Below are positions 30,192 to 40,567 of a stretch of 64,000 nucleotides of DNA, one piece after another. The stretch lies in NCBI GenBank assembly GCA_903821695.1, contig CAIJLX010000051.1:1-64000 (forward strand). The letters run 5' to 3'. The position numbers and the translations under genes were made by a program. The stretch comes from an uncultured Alphaproteobacteria bacterium (GTDB taxonomy: Bacteria; Pseudomonadota; Alphaproteobacteria; Rickettsiales; CAIJLX01). Position 1 is the stretch's first letter, and every line of letters begins with the position of its first letter. The notes under the pieces were generated by a model. That model searched no databases. It was not told the origin of the DNA and was given only the letters and a program-made list of their open reading frames with translations.

Positions 30192-32811
30192 CCGCGATTT
30201 CTTTCAATTGGTAAATCAAATCCAATGCATCACGTGGCGAAAGCGAATCCGCATTTACCGATTCCAACATGCTATCCAGTTTGCTTTTTTGCACCGGAGG
30301 TTGCGCAGTAAACAGGGGCAGATCTCCCGAAAGTTGGTTTAATTTTTGATGGTTTTTATCTGTCTCCAACAACGCCAATACTTCCGATGCTCGTTTAATC
30401 ACCGGCTTTGGCAAACCAGCCAGTTTCGCGACATGCACGCCATAGGAACGATCCGCATTGCCCTTCACAACTTCATATAAAAACACGACATCACCATTCC
30501 ATTCTTTCACACGCACGGTGTGGCAGGAAAGTGCAGGTAGCGATGCGGCGAGTGCGGTGAGTTCGTGGTAATGCGTTGCAAATAATCCCCGGCATTTGTT
30601 GGTGTGGTGCAGATGTTCAAGTACGGCCCAGGCGATCGATAATCCATCATAAGTCGAAGTGCCGCGACCTATTTCATCGAGGATGACTAAGGAATGTGGT
30701 GTGGCTTGATGCAAGATTGCAGCGGTTTCAAACATTTCGACCATGAAGGTAGAGCGGCCACGCGCCAAATCATCCGCTGCACCCACACGGCTGAATACCC
30801 GATCTACGACACCGATATGAGCGGATTCGGCAGGAACGAAACTGCCCATTTGCGCGAGGATGACGATCAATGCGTTTTGGCGGAGGAACGTACTTTTACC
30901 CGCCATATTGGGACCAGTCATCAGCCAGAGGCGCTGCTGGCCCGATAAATCACAATCATTGGCGACGAAATTATTTTGGGTGAAGGCTTCGACCACCGGG
31001 TGCCGCGCATTAATAATATTAAACGCAGTCGAGTGATCGATTTTTGGGCGGCAATAATTTTTCTCGGCAGCAAGCGCTGCGAGACTGCTTGATACATCTA
31101 ATGTCGCGAGTGCTTGTGCGCTTAGGCGAATGGTTTCGGCTTGTTTGATGGCATTTACAATCAGCTCTTCGAATAATTGGAGTTCGAGAGAGAGCGAAAA
31201 TTCTTTGGCTTGGATGAGGCGCTGTTCGAGCTCCTTCATTTCTGGCGTGCTATAACGCACCGCGCCAGCCATGGTTTGACGGTGGACGAATGGGGCAGAC
31301 ATTTTGTCGATATGTTGGGCGCTCACTTCGACATACATGCCGATCACATTATTTTCGCTGAGCTTTAAATTATTAATGCCGGTTTCTTTGCGATAACGAT
31401 CACGGAGTTTTAGTTTTGCTTCTTCACTATGGTCACGCGCCTCGCGATACTGATCGAGTGTTGGGTTATAACCTGCACGGATAAAATTGCCTTCACGGGC
31501 GTGATATGGCACTTGATCCGCCATTGCCGATTCTAGCAAAAATAACAGTTCACTGTGATTGCCCAATTGCTCGATTAATCCTGAAATTGCTGGCGGTGCA
31601 TCGCTGCCATTTACCGCGAACACACCCGCAATCAACATGGCCTGCTTCAAGCCAAAGCGAATGGAGAGCATATCTTTTGGCGTGCCACGGCTCATCATTA
31701 GACGCGATAATGCGCGCTCCATATCCGGCAGACCTTGCAGATGTTGGCGCACTGCATCGCGTATTGGAGATTGCTCGACAAAGTAAGCCACACGATTCAG
31801 CCGTGCATCAATCGCGCCGGCATCCAGCAACGGTGCATAAAGATGTTGCCGCAATAAGCGTGTGCCTGCGGCGGTAACGGTTTTATCGATCACCGAAAGC
31901 AGACTGCCGATCGCTTGACCAGAAGTTGTCATGCCTAGTTCAAGATTACGGCGAGTGGCGGCATCCATACCCATGAAACGTTCGCGTTCGAAACGTTGTG
32001 GCAGATTAAGCGAAGGCAAATTATCGCGCTGGGTAATTTGTATATATTCCAATATCGCACCACACGCCGCAATCTCTGGCGGTGTCACTGCATGGCGTAA
32101 AGATTCGGCGAGTGCACCATAAAATTGCTCCAGTGAGCGTTCGGCTTTGGCGGCCGCGAAGAAACTAATCACTTGTGGCGAGAGCGCTTGTTTATATTCT
32201 TTCAGCACTTGCCAGATCGCATCATCCTTCATCAAATTTTCAGGAAATAATAATTCCTTGGGGCTGATGCGTGAGAGATCGGATGACAGTGATTCCGGCG
32301 TAGTGGTCGACATATAAAATTCGCCGGTAGTAATATCGGTATATGCCAATGCCCAACCGGATTTATCTTTTACCAGCGCGGCGAGATATTGCGATGCTTT
32401 CGCTTCGACCATCGTTTCTTCGGTCAATGTGCCGGGTGTTAAAATACGCACCACTTCACGGCGGACGACGGCTTTATAGCCCCGTTTCTTTGCTTCTTTC
32501 GGATCTTCCATCTGCTCACAGAGCGCAAGCTTAAACCCCTGGCGCATGAGTTTTTCGATATAGGCATCGGCGGCATGATGCGGCACCCCGCACATCGGAA
32601 TATCAGCCCCCGCTTGTTTGCCACGACGGGTTAGCGCGATGTCCAGTGCCTTACTTGCTGCAATCGCATCATCAAAAAATATTTCGAAAAAATCACCCAT
32701 TTGAAACAACACCAAGCAATCCGGATGCTGCGCTTTTACCGCGAGATATTGCTGCATCGCGGGGGTCACATCTTCAGGCTGTGGCATGGGAAGGGCGGTC
32801 ATTATGTTCAT
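30181..32811 (-). CDS. mutS: DNA mismatch repair protein MutS
   Basis: 876-aa mismatch-recognition ATPase. The mismatch-binding FQMGDFFEIFFDDA (Phe-x-Glu wedge) is near the N terminus; the ATPase domain has Walker A TGPNMAGKSTFLRQ and Walker B LVILDEIGRGTSTYDG with ATHYHEL. Complete length. Divergent from maeB. Confidence 0.98.
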   Translation of the reverse strand: MNIMTALPMPQPEDVTPAMQQYLAVKAQHPDCLVLFQMGDFFEIFFDDAIAASKALDIALTRRGKQAGADIPMCGVPHHAADAYIEKLMRQGFKLALCEQMEDPKEAKKRGYKAVVRREVVRILTPGTLTEETMVEAKASQYLAALVKDKSGWALAYTDITTGEFYMSTTTPESLSSDLSRISPKELLFPENLMKDDAIWQVLKEYKQALSPQVISFFAAAKAERSLEQFYGALAESLRHAVTPPEIAACGAILEYIQITQRDNLPSLNLPQRFERERFMGMDAATRRNLELGMTTSGQAIGSLLSVIDKTVTAAGTRLLRQHLYAPLLDAGAIDARLNRVAYFVEQSPIRDAVRQHLQGLPDMERALSRLMMSRGTPKDMLSIRFGLKQAMLIAGVFAVNGSDAPPAISGLIEQLGNHSELLFLLESAMADQVPYHAREGNFIRAGYNPTLDQYREARDHSEEAKLKLRDRYRKETGINNLKLSENNVIGMYVEVSAQHIDKMSAPFVHRQTMAGAVRYSTPEMKELEQRLIQAKEFSLSLELQLFEELIVNAIKQAETIRLSAQALATLDVSSSLAALAAEKNYCRPKIDHSTAFNIINARHPVVEAFTQNNFVANDCDLSGQQRLWLMTGPNMAGKSTFLRQNALIVILAQMGSFVPAESAHIGVVDRVFSRVGAADDLARGRSTFMVEMFETAAILHQATPHSLVILDEIGRGTSTYDGLSIAWAVLEHLHHTNKCRGLFATHYHELTALAASLPALSCHTVRVKEWNGDVVFLYEVVKGNADRSYGVHVAKLAGLPKPVIKRASEVLALLETDKNHQKLNQLSGDLPLFTAQPPVQKSKLDSMLESVNADSLSPRDALDLIYQLKEIADGK

Positions 32812-32899
32812 TATAGAAAGTCACGTTTGAGATGCAACCCTGGGCGCCGGCGCTTGTGCAGTGCAGCATAATAACTAGGGTTTTCAAGGGTTTTAACGT

Positions 32900-32930
32900 T
32901 TGACAAGGGGGGTAAATTTGTTACTTATCT
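32900..32930 (+). promoter_or_regulatory. Likely maeB promoter
   Basis: A perfect -35 hexamer TTGACA lies at 32900-32905; the -10 is less clear (TTATCT at 32925-32930 or TTACTT at 32921). The start codon of maeB is 36 bases beyond. Confidence 0.4.
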
Positions 32931-32965
32931 TGCTCCTCACATAATTTTATATAAGCGAAGAGACA

Positions 32966-35266
32966 ATGGCCAAGAAAACCACGAGCACTAAAAAAACATC
33001 TGTCACCAAAGAAGAAGCTCTCGAATTCCATCGGGAAGGGAAGCCGGGTAAAATTTCCATCGCGCCGCATAAGCCGCTGATGACCCAACGCGACCTCTCG
33101 CTCGCTTATTCGCCAGGTGTGGCGTATCCGTGCCTCGAGATCCAGAAGGATCCGGAAACGTCGTATGAATATACCTCACGCGGCAACATGGTCGCCATTA
33201 TTTCCAACGGTACGGCGGTATTAGGTCTCGGCAATTTAGGTGCACTTGCTTCAAAACCAGTGATGGAAGGCAAAGCTGCCCTGTTCAAACGTTTTGCTGA
33301 TATTGATGGGATCGACCTTGAAGTTGATACTGAAGATGCAGACACCTTCATCAACGTTGTGCGTTATTTGGGCCCAACCTGGGGCGGCATTAACCTCGAA
33401 GATATCAAAGCGCCTGAATGCTTTATCATCGAACAAAAACTCAAAGAATTGATGGATATCCCGGTATTCCATGATGACCAACACGGCACCGCGATTATCT
33501 CGCTCGCCGGGATGATCAACGCGGCGGATATTACGGGCCGTCGCTTTAAAGATATGCGTGTTGTGGTAAATGGTGCGGGCGCTGCAGGCATTGCATGCCT
33601 CGAGTTGCTGAAAGCAATGGGCTTGCCAGATGACCATGCGATTTTATGCGACACTAAAGGTGTTATTTATAAAGGCCGTACCGATGGTATGAACCAATGG
33701 AAATCCGCACATGCTGCTGAAACAAAGGCACGCACATTGGCTGAAGCACTCAAAGGTGCGGATGTATTCCTCGGCCTTTCCGTAAAAGGTGCCGTAACGC
33801 CTGAGATGGTGAAATCCATGGCGAAAAACCCGATCATTTTTGCAATGGCGAACCCAGACCCAGAAATTACACCCGATCAGGTAAAAGAAGTGCGTGATGA
33901 TGCAATCGTTGCAACAGGCCGCTCGGATTATCCGAACCAGGTGAACAACGTAATGGGCTTCCCTTTCATTTTCCGTGGCGCGTTGGATGTTCAGGCCTCA
34001 ACCATTAACGATGACATGAAAATTGCGGCAGCAAAAGCGCTCGCGCAATTGGCGCGTGAACATGTGGCAGATGAAGTGGCAGCGGCTTATTCCGGTCGTA
34101 AAATGAAATATGGCCCAGAATATATTATCCCAACCCCGTTTGATCCACGTTTGATCGCAACTGTTTCTCCAGCTGTTGCGCAAGCCGCAATGGATTCTGG
34201 CGTGGCGAAAAAACCAATCAAAAACATGGCGGAATATAAGGCTCAATTGAACGCACGCTTGAACCCAGCTGCGAACACCATGAACCTTATTTTCGAGCGC
34301 GTGCGTGAAAACCCAACCACCATCGTGTTTGCAGAGGGTGAAGAAGAGCAGGCAATCCGCGCCGCAATAAGCTGGCAGGAAAATGAATATGGTAAAGCGA
34401 TCATCGTCGGCCGCCAAAAAACCATCGATAACCAACTCAAGAAAATGGGCATTAAAGACTTGAAGGGTGTAGAAGTCGCAAACTCGGTTAATTCGCCAAA
34501 TGTCAGCCAATATGTTGATCTGGTTTATAAAAAGTTGCAGCGCAAAGGCTATCTACACCGCGACGTCGTGCGCATCGTGAAAAACGATCGTAACACCTTC
34601 GCCGCAGCCATGGTGCTTGCTGGCCATGCTGAGGGTATGGTGACTGGCCTCACCCGTAATTATTATGTAGGCCTCAAGGAAGTATCGCGCTTGATTGAGC
34701 CAGAGAAAAACCGCCTGATCATGGGTTATTCGTTAGTGCTCACCAAAACCGGCAAAACCGTGTTCCTCGCAGATACCACCGTGCATGAACTGCCAACACC
34801 GGAAGAACTCGCGCAAATCGCCATCCAAACCGCGCACAAAGCCCGCGAATGGGGTTATGAGCCACGCGTGGCATTCCTCTCCTTCTCAAATTTTGGTAAC
34901 CCAATGGGCGAAAAAGCGGAGCGCGTGCGCAAGGCTGTCGAATTGCTCGATACGATGAAAGTAGATTTCGAATATGACGGCGAAATGGCGCCTGATGTGG
35001 CCTTGAACCCAGAATTGCTGAAACTCTATCCATTCAGCCGCCTGACCAAGCCTGCAAACGTTCTGATCATGCCAGCACTCCATACTTCCAGCATCACTTC
35101 CAAAATGCTCAAAGAAGTAGGTGGCAGCACGGTAATTGGCCCAATCCTCTCCGGCTTCGAACACGCCGTACAAATCGTGCCGCTCAATGCGACGGTTTCA
35201 GACATATTGAACTATGCGGCATTGGCCTCAATCAGCGCGATCAAGGACCGTAAGCCTAAAAAATAG
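32966..35266 (+). CDS. maeB: NADP-dependent malic enzyme with phosphotransacetylase-like domain
   Basis: MaeB-type enzyme, 766 aa, decarboxylating malate to pyruvate with NADP. N-terminal malic part with [17 protein letters not shown] and the nucleotide loop GAGAAGIA; C-terminal half (about 430-766) resembles phosphotransacetylase ([34 protein letters not shown]-like [11 protein letters not shown]), normally regulatory and not catalytic. It supplies pyruvate to the PDH complex encoded about 4 kb downstream. Confidence 0.97.
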   Translation: MAKKTTSTKKTSVTKEEALEFHREGKPGKISIAPHKPLMTQRDLSLAYSPGVAYPCLEIQKDPETSYEYTSRGNMVAIISNGTAVLGLGNLGALASKPVMEGKAALFKRFADIDGIDLEVDTEDADTFINVVRYLGPTWGGINLEDIKAPECFIIEQKLKELMDIPVFHDDQHGTAIISLAGMINAADITGRRFKDMRVVVNGAGAAGIACLELLKAMGLPDDHAILCDTKGVIYKGRTDGMNQWKSAHAAETKARTLAEALKGADVFLGLSVKGAVTPEMVKSMAKNPIIFAMANPDPEITPDQVKEVRDDAIVATGRSDYPNQVNNVMGFPFIFRGALDVQASTINDDMKIAAAKALAQLAREHVADEVAAAYSGRKMKYGPEYIIPTPFDPRLIATVSPAVAQAAMDSGVAKKPIKNMAEYKAQLNARLNPAANTMNLIFERVRENPTTIVFAEGEEEQAIRAAISWQENEYGKAIIVGRQKTIDNQLKKMGIKDLKGVEVANSVNSPNVSQYVDLVYKKLQRKGYLHRDVVRIVKNDRNTFAAAMVLAGHAEGMVTGLTRNYYVGLKEVSRLIEPEKNRLIMGYSLVLTKTGKTVFLADTTVHELPTPEELAQIAIQTAHKAREWGYEPRVAFLSFSNFGNPMGEKAERVRKAVELLDTMKVDFEYDGEMAPDVALNPELLKLYPFSRLTKPANVLIMPALHTSSITSKMLKEVGGSTVIGPILSGFEHAVQIVPLNATVSDILNYAALASISAIKDRKPKK

Positions 35267-35321
35267 CCTTAGGTTTAACTGTGGAAGTCAAAAAGTGGCC
35301 TAAATCCTAGTGTTAGATGTC

Positions 35322-35350
35322 TTGAATTATGCCGTCTAGACAGGTATAAT
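35322..35350 (+). promoter_or_regulatory. Sigma70-type promoter
   Basis: TTGAAT (35322-35327), 17-base spacer, perfect TATAAT (35345-35350), 35 bases before the ATG at 35386; AAGGATC serves as ribosome site. Confidence 0.7.
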
Positions 35351-35385
35351 AGACGCCTAACCCTCAGAAGTAAGGATCTTTTTCC

Positions 35386-35685
35386 ATGACAACGCATAGC
35401 GATATTATCACCAGAGCGAGCCAAATCAGCGAAAACCTGTTTGATTTCAAAGTGAAGGGCGAAGTGTTCATTTATCACATGAAAATCCTTAATGCTGTGT
35501 TGTTGCTGCGTCTGCCTAATTTCTCGTTGGGCGTGCCATTCTTTCCTGGCTTAAACGAACTTATCTCCCGTTTATCAGAGGCTTACTTGAATGATCGCCG
35601 TGTCACCAACGTTGATGCGGCCATTAAGCAGGCAAAAACGGACGCGACCAACATCCAAAAAGCAGTTTCAGAAATCCTGGTCTAA
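35386..35685 (+). CDS. Hypothetical protein, 99 aa
   Basis: Unrecognised small helical protein without signal peptide. It has its own strong promoter and ribosome site, which supports expression. The middle (LLLRLPNFSLGVPFFPGLNELIS) is hydrophobic enough for membrane contact. Between maeB and rpsT. Confidence 0.65.
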   Translation: MTTHSDIITRASQISENLFDFKVKGEVFIYHMKILNAVLLLRLPNFSLGVPFFPGLNELISRLSEAYLNDRRVTNVDAAIKQAKTDATNIQKAVSEILV

Positions 35686-35699
35686 TCCATAAACGACCG

Positions 35700-35728
35700 T
35701 TGACTTCACTCTTTTTTGCTACTATAAG
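35700..35728 (+). promoter_or_regulatory. rpsT promoter
   Basis: TTGACT (35700-35705), 17-base spacer, TATAAG (35723-35728), giving a short leader before rpsT. Confidence 0.65.
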
Positions 35729-35757
35729 GCGTCCTCTAATTTCAAAAAGGGTGAATC

Positions 35758-36024
35758 ATGGCAAACGTAAAAGCCTCTAAAAAAGCCGTCCGTCAGACAA
35801 TCGTTCGTACTGAGCGTAACCGCGCGCGCAAAAGCCGCGTACGCACGTTCTTGAAGAAAGTGGACGATGCAATCCTCGCCGGCAAAAAGGCTGACGCAAT
35901 GGCGGCATTACGCGAAGCTGAATCCCAATACATGAAAGTGGTGAGCACCGGCGTCCTCAAAAGAGAAACCGCCAGCCGCAAAATCAGCCGCCTCTCCGCA
36001 AAAATCAAAGCGCTCGCTGCTTAA
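35758..36024 (+). CDS. rpsT: 30S ribosomal protein S20
   Basis: 88-aa helical 16S rRNA-binding protein, highly basic. MANVKASKKAVRQ at the start and VLKRETASRKISRLSAKIK at the end fit the family. AAAAGGG lies before the ATG. Own promoter upstream. Its 3' end overlaps the convergent glycerophosphodiesterase by 4 bases. Confidence 0.98.
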   Translation: MANVKASKKAVRQTIVRTERNRARKSRVRTFLKKVDDAILAGKKADAMAALREAESQYMKVVSTGVLKRETASRKISRLSAKIKALAA

Positions 36025-36899
36025 TTACCTTTGCCGATATGTTGCGCGGCTTCCTTAAGCGCAACACGCATTTCCTTTGGGTAATCGGTAATAATTGTAA
36101 TCTCATCTTCCACAATGCGCCTAATATCAGGTGCAATCTTATGGCTCTGCCAGTTTGGAAGCTTTTCTTTATAAGTCCACGCCACCGGTTGGTATCCTGC
36201 TTTACGGATTTTTTCTGCAATCTTGTGCGTTGAGTAATATTCAATAGGCAGATTGATTGTGCCAGCACCTATTTTTTCCATTTCCTTGAAGGCACGGTCT
36301 AATAAGCCATACACTTTACGATAGCCCAGTCGTTCGCCCAAATTTTGGGTATAAAGCGCGCCGATTTCAATGCTTGGCAATTGCTCGCGAATAATATGCA
36401 AGCGATCTAATTTAAAACCGGAAATATGGAAATTTTTCTCGCTCCATTTCCCGCTCGCCAACCGCCGTTTGACTTCTTCGGCTACCGCATGCGGCGCTTC
36501 CTTACCTTTGATTTCGATATTCACCTTAAAATGGCGGCCATCCTGCGCGCCACAATAAGTGCTAAGATGCGGCTCAATCTTATCCAATACCTCCGTTAAT
36601 GTGGGGATAATCGGATCGTGATGCGAAACAGCCTTCTCTGTTTTATTAAAAACATTCAATTGGCGAAGATCTTCAAATTTAGTATGGCGTACTCGGCCCT
36701 TTCCCTCTGTCCAATCATTTAAATCGCGATCGTGGAACACAACGGCAACATCATCCGCCGTTAGCCTTACATCAAACTCCACTCCATCGACTTCTTGGCG
36801 AATGGCTTCACGTAGTGCTGGTATGGTGTTTTCCGGCGGGTTGCCCCGTGTACCGCGGCAGAAACGATGACCCCAAATATTAAATTTAGAATCCGACAA
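36021..36899 (-). CDS. Glycerophosphodiester phosphodiesterase
   Basis: TIM-barrel GDPD of 292 aa that splits glycerophosphodiesters to glycerol-3-phosphate and alcohol. Active-site elements: GHR near the start followed by PENTIPAL, then VEFDVRLTADDVAVVFHD with the metal acids and catalytic His, and INIEIKGK. No signal peptide, so cytoplasmic (UgpQ type). Its ATG overlaps the end of the small membrane gene upstream. Confidence 0.92.
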   Translation of the reverse strand: MSDSKFNIWGHRFCRGTRGNPPENTIPALREAIRQEVDGVEFDVRLTADDVAVVFHDRDLNDWTEGKGRVRHTKFEDLRQLNVFNKTEKAVSHHDPIIPTLTEVLDKIEPHLSTYCGAQDGRHFKVNIEIKGKEAPHAVAEEVKRRLASGKWSEKNFHISGFKLDRLHIIREQLPSIEIGALYTQNLGERLGYRKVYGLLDRAFKEMEKIGAGTINLPIEYYSTHKIAEKIRKAGYQPVAWTYKEKLPNWQSHKIAPDIRRIVEDEITIITDYPKEMRVALKEAAQHIGKGN

Positions 36900-37074
36900 G
36901 ATTCCTCACTGTCCTAAACGCACCGCTCACACCATCATAAATGTCGGCACCTGCTTCGTTGGCAGTATGGCTTACCTCATTGCTGGCTGTAGAAGCCGCG
37001 TTATTCCAGTTCACTGCCATCAAAAATTGATAGAGGAAAAAAGCAACCACCGCAAAGAACAGAAACTTCAACAT
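36886..37074 (-). CDS. Small single-span membrane protein
   Basis: 62 aa: an N-terminal span (FLFFAVVAFFLYQFLMAV) then a Ser/Ala/Asn-rich periplasmic stretch. Overlaps the phosphodiesterase start by 14 bases in another frame, so likely one transcript. No family recognised. Confidence 0.55.
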   Translation of the reverse strand: MLKFLFFAVVAFFLYQFLMAVNWNNAASTASNEVSHTANEAGADIYDGVSGAFRTVRNLVGF

Positions 37075-37089
37075 GGGGTGATTATACCA

Positions 37090-37141
37090 AATTATTTGGG
37101 GGAGCGCCAGCGAAGGGGACGCTTGGCAAAACCCAATAATT
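37090..37141 (-). terminator. Hairpin at the end of the pdh operon
   Basis: AATTATTtGGG pairs with CCCaATAATT, enclosing a second stem GCCAGCG/CGCTTGGC. It overlaps the lpdA stop. No clean T-run, but its position fits operon termination. Confidence 0.55.
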
Positions 37142-38537
37142 ACATATGAATCACGCGACCGTATGCATCCAATACCGACTCATGCATTGCTTCCGAGATA
37201 GTCGGATGCGGGAAGATGGTGTGCATGAAATCTGCTTCGGTGGCTTCCATCGTTTTGCCGATGACGTAACCTTGAATCATTTCGGTCACTTCCGCACCAA
37301 GCAAATGTGCGCCTAACAGCTCGCCGGTTTTCTCATCGAAAATGGTTTTAACAATGCCGTCTGGCTCACCCAGCGCAATCGCCTTGCCATTGCCGATAAA
37401 GCTGAAGCGGCCGACTTTTACTTTATAGCCCTTTTCTTTTGCGGCTTTCTCGGTAAGGCCGACGCTTGCAACTTGTGGGTGCGAATAGGTACAGCCTGGG
37501 ATGTTAAGCTTCTTCATTGGGTGCACATCTTTGACGCCTGCGATTTTTTCGACACAGATCACGCCTTCATGGCTCGCTTTATGCGCCAACCATGGGGCAC
37601 CCGTAATGTCGCCAATTGCGTAGATACCTTTCTCCGCTGTTTCGCACCATTCATTGACCACGACATGGCCTTTTTCTGTTTTGACTTTGGTGGTCTCTAA
37701 GCCGAGATTTTCGGTATTTGGCGAAATGCCGACCGCCATGATGACGCGATCAAAAGTTTGGTCCGTTGCTTTGCCGCCTTGCTCGATGGTCGCGGTGACA
37801 TTGTTTTTGCCTTTTTTGAGCGCTTTGGTGACTGCCCCGGTCAAAATTTTGATACCGTGTTTTTCGAATTGCTTCTGTGCGAGTTTGGAAATTTCTTCAT
37901 CTTCCACGGGCAGCACGCGGTCTTGCACTTCCACCACCGTCACTTCTGCGCCGAGTGCATTATAAAAGCTCGCAAACTCAATCCCGATTGCGCCCGAACC
38001 CACCACGAGCAATGTTTTCGGCATCACATCCGGCACCATCGCTTCCTTATAGGTCCACACCAACTTCCCATCCGGCTCCAGGCCCGGCAATTGACGTGCA
38101 CGTGCACCAGTCGCGAGGATGATGTGTTTGGCAACGATATCCGCCACTAGTTTGCCATCTTTCTCGACTTTAATTTTGCCAGCGCCATTTAATTTGCCTT
38201 GGCCATCAAACACGGTGACTTTATTTTTCTTCATCAGGCCTTTGATACCGCCCGAAAGCTGACCCGCCACTTTACGCGAACGCTCCACCACTTTCGCCAA
38301 ATCAAAACTGATTTTTTCCGCCTTCAACCCAAACATTTCTGCATGTTTCATGTTGGTATAAATTTCGGCCGTACGCAACAGCGCCTTGGTCGGAATGCAT
38401 CCCCAATTCAAGCAAATGCCACCCAAATGCTCGCGCTCAATAATCGCCGTTTTCATCCCCAACTGCGCCGCCCGAATCGCCGCCACATACCCACCAGGCC
38501 CCGCGCCAATAATTACGATATCAAATTGTTCTGTCAT
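37140..38537 (-). CDS. lpdA: Dihydrolipoyl dehydrogenase (E3)
   Basis: FAD disulfide reductase that reoxidises lipoyl groups of PDH; 465 aa from ATG 38537. GAGPGGYVAA binds FAD, redox disulfide GGICLNWGCIPTK, NAD loop VVGSGAIGIEF, and C-terminal FPHPTISE with the catalytic His-Glu partner. ATG 38588 upstream would add 17 non-family residues. Last gene of the pdh operon. Confidence 0.97.
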   Translation of the reverse strand: MTEQFDIVIIGAGPGGYVAAIRAAQLGMKTAIIEREHLGGICLNWGCIPTKALLRTAEIYTNMKHAEMFGLKAEKISFDLAKVVERSRKVAGQLSGGIKGLMKKNKVTVFDGQGKLNGAGKIKVEKDGKLVADIVAKHIILATGARARQLPGLEPDGKLVWTYKEAMVPDVMPKTLLVVGSGAIGIEFASFYNALGAEVTVVEVQDRVLPVEDEEISKLAQKQFEKHGIKILTGAVTKALKKGKNNVTATIEQGGKATDQTFDRVIMAVGISPNTENLGLETTKVKTEKGHVVVNEWCETAEKGIYAIGDITGAPWLAHKASHEGVICVEKIAGVKDVHPMKKLNIPGCTYSHPQVASVGLTEKAAKEKGYKVKVGRFSFIGNGKAIALGEPDGIVKTIFDEKTGELLGAHLLGAEVTEMIQGYVIGKTMEATEADFMHTIFPHPTISEAMHESVLDAYGRVIHM

Positions 38538-38589
38538 ATGAGTTCCTTTTGTTGGGGCGAATATGGTGATTTGGAAATGTTTCGTCAAG

Positions 38590-39180
38590 TTATCCGGTAA
38601 CTAGTGGACCCACACCAGGGCGATGAACAGCTGCAACTTCTGCCAGTCCCTTTTTTTGATGAATGGGGGAAGAAAGGATGTACATTCTGGGATTCAATTC
38701 TCCCAGTAATTTATCTTTTGATGCGTCTCTTTCTGCGCTCTCGAATTGGCCAAAGAAAGGCCTAAGTTCATCATGGCGGCTTGTATTAAAACGCCCTGCA
38801 AGTAATGCAGAACCTTCGGGCTTCAGTATCTCCGCAATACCCCTTGGATACGTTTCTTCCGAAATTATATTTTGATAAGCAAATATCGTTGCAAAATCAA
38901 ATGTGTGTATTTGATCGCGCGGCATGTTTTCAACACCCCTGCGATGGCCTGTTATTCTCGCTGTTTCCAACTCGAAATCCGAAATTTTAAGCCGTGGATC
39001 TACCACATGTACTTCCTTAGCACCCATTTCATAGGCAACTACTGCTAAGGGAATGGTAATCATTCCATCATAGCCACCAATATCTATCACTTTCTTTCCA
39101 TTAAGATCGATATTATTGGCTTGGAATACACTTTTTATATCTTGCACCAAAATCTCTTCGTGGGATTCCAGCTCTCGCAT
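38590..39180 (-). CDS. Class I SAM-dependent methyltransferase-like protein
   Basis: 196 aa with a Rossmann start: motif I VIDIGGYDG (about residues 31-39), a following acidic turn HVVDPRL, and a later LKPEGSALLAGRF strand like motif post-III. Substrate unknown. It lies between pdhC and lpdA on the same strand (3 bases after... 53 bases before lpdA), an unusual place for a methyltransferase. It may be an insertion in the operon; its AT-richer bases differ from those of the flanking genes. Confidence 0.65.
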   Translation of the reverse strand: MRELESHEEILVQDIKSVFQANNIDLNGKKVIDIGGYDGMITIPLAVVAYEMGAKEVHVVDPRLKISDFELETARITGHRRGVENMPRDQIHTFDFATIFAYQNIISEETYPRGIAEILKPEGSALLAGRFNTSRHDELRPFFGQFESAERDASKDKLLGELNPRMYILSSPIHQKKGLAEVAAVHRPGVGPLVTG

Positions 39181-39183
39181 TCA

Positions 39184-40437
39184 CTACACCATCATCATGA
39201 TTGGGTCTTCGATATAGCGCTTGAAGGCCGCCAAGAATTCAGCACCCACTGCGCCATCCACACTGCGGTGATCCACCGAGAGGGTGACATTCATGATGGT
39301 GGCGATTTCGATTTTACCGCCTTTGACTACGGGGCGTTCTTCGGAGCTACCGACTGCTAGGATGCAGCTTTGTGGTGGGTTCACGATGGCGCTGAAGCTT
39401 TTCACGCCATACATACCTAGGTTTGAAATCGAGAAGCCGCCGCCCTGGAATTCTTCTGGTTTCAACGTGCCTTTGCGCGCGCGGCCAGCGAGATCTTTTA
39501 CTTCGCCAGAAATTGCCGCGAGCGATTTTTGATCTGCATTTTTTACGATTGGGGTGATCAAGCCGCCATCGATTGCAACGGCGACTGAAATATCGATATT
39601 GTTATATTGCAAAATCGCTACGTCGGTCCAGGTTGCGTTGGCGGCTGGCACGGTTTTCAAAGCTTGCGCGGTTGCTTTGATGACCATATCGTTCACGGAA
39701 ATTTTGTAGGCCGGTTTGCCTTCTTTATCTTTCGGTGCAGCATCGTTAATGCGTTCGCGAGCGGCGAGCAGATTGTTGATATCGCAATCGACTGACAAAT
39801 AGAAGTGCGGCACTGTTTGCTTGGATTCCAGCAAACGTTTTGCGATCACTTTACGCATCATGCCATTTGGAATTTCCGTAGTTTCAACTGGGTTGCGGCC
39901 ATAGGAAACGGCAGCAGCGGTGCGACCACCAGCAGCCGGTGAAGATTTCGCTTCTTCCACATCCGCTCTGATAATACGGCCATGCGGGCCGGTGCCTTGA
40001 ATGCCGGAAAGGTTTACACCTTTTTGTTCGGCAATGCGTTTAGCAAGTGGGCTTGCTTTTGCGGTGCCGGATGCAGCAACAGGTGCTGGTGCAGGAGCGG
40101 CGGCAGGTGCAGCTGTTGTTGGCACAGGTGCTGCGGCTGCCTTGTTTTCATTCGCGCTACTGGCTTTGAAATTTTCCAATGCTTTTTTGTCTTCGCCTTC
40201 TTCAAGCAATACGGCGATGAGCGCGTTTACTTTGACGGATTCGGTGCCGGCAGGGACGATGATTTTGCCCATGATGCCACCATCGACAGCTTCGACTTCC
40301 ATCGTCGCTTTATCGGTTTCGATTTCGGCAATCACATCGCCTGGCTTAATTTTATCGCCTTCTTTTTTGGTCCATTTAGCAAGATTGCCTTCGGTCATGG
40401 TAGGGGAAAGCGCGGGCATTAAAATTTCGATCGGCAT
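39184..40437 (-). CDS. pdhC: Dihydrolipoyl acetyltransferase (PDH E2)
   Basis: 417 aa. One N-terminal lipoyl domain with lipoylated Lys 43 in [11 protein letters not shown], an Ala/Pro linker, a peripheral-subunit binding domain (about 130-165, [23 protein letters not shown]), and the catalytic acyltransferase domain ending in [14 protein letters not shown] with the catalytic His. The two E1 genes lie upstream, interrupted by two small lipoprotein genes. Confidence 0.97.
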   Translation of the reverse strand: MPIEILMPALSPTMTEGNLAKWTKKEGDKIKPGDVIAEIETDKATMEVEAVDGGIMGKIIVPAGTESVKVNALIAVLLEEGEDKKALENFKASSANENKAAAAPVPTTAAPAAAPAPAPVAASGTAKASPLAKRIAEQKGVNLSGIQGTGPHGRIIRADVEEAKSSPAAGGRTAAAVSYGRNPVETTEIPNGMMRKVIAKRLLESKQTVPHFYLSVDCDINNLLAARERINDAAPKDKEGKPAYKISVNDMVIKATAQALKTVPAANATWTDVAILQYNNIDISVAVAIDGGLITPIVKNADQKSLAAISGEVKDLAGRARKGTLKPEEFQGGGFSISNLGMYGVKSFSAIVNPPQSCILAVGSSEERPVVKGGKIEIATIMNVTLSVDHRSVDGAVGAEFLAAFKRYIEDPIMMMV

Positions 40438-40447
40438 AGTGAAATCC

Positions 40448-40564
40448 TTATCTTGCAGTTCTTTCGATGGAGTTTCCTAAATGCTGCAAATCTTGGCCGA
40501 AACCAGCGAAGGTGTTGCAGGCAGAAAGGGAAAGTATAGTGAGGGTGAGTAATAATATACGCAT
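40448..40564 (-). CDS. Entericidin-like lipoprotein, 38 aa
   Basis: Starting from ATG 40564 the peptide has signal [16 protein letters not shown] with lipobox Cys 16, then [18 protein letters not shown], matching the entericidin EcnA/EcnB pattern (CNT-x-G-x-G-x-D-x-x-x-x-G). Entericidins are tiny envelope lipoproteins with toxin/antidote roles in enterics; here the role is unknown. It sits between another 38-aa lipoprotein and pdhC. Confidence 0.8.
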   Translation of the reverse strand: MRILLLTLTILSLSACNTFAGFGQDLQHLGNSIERTAR

Positions 40565-40567
40565 AAA

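Noticed and set aside
33251-33637. Minus-strand frames within maeB
   Set aside because: Mirror frames of a conserved enzyme; no ribosome site.
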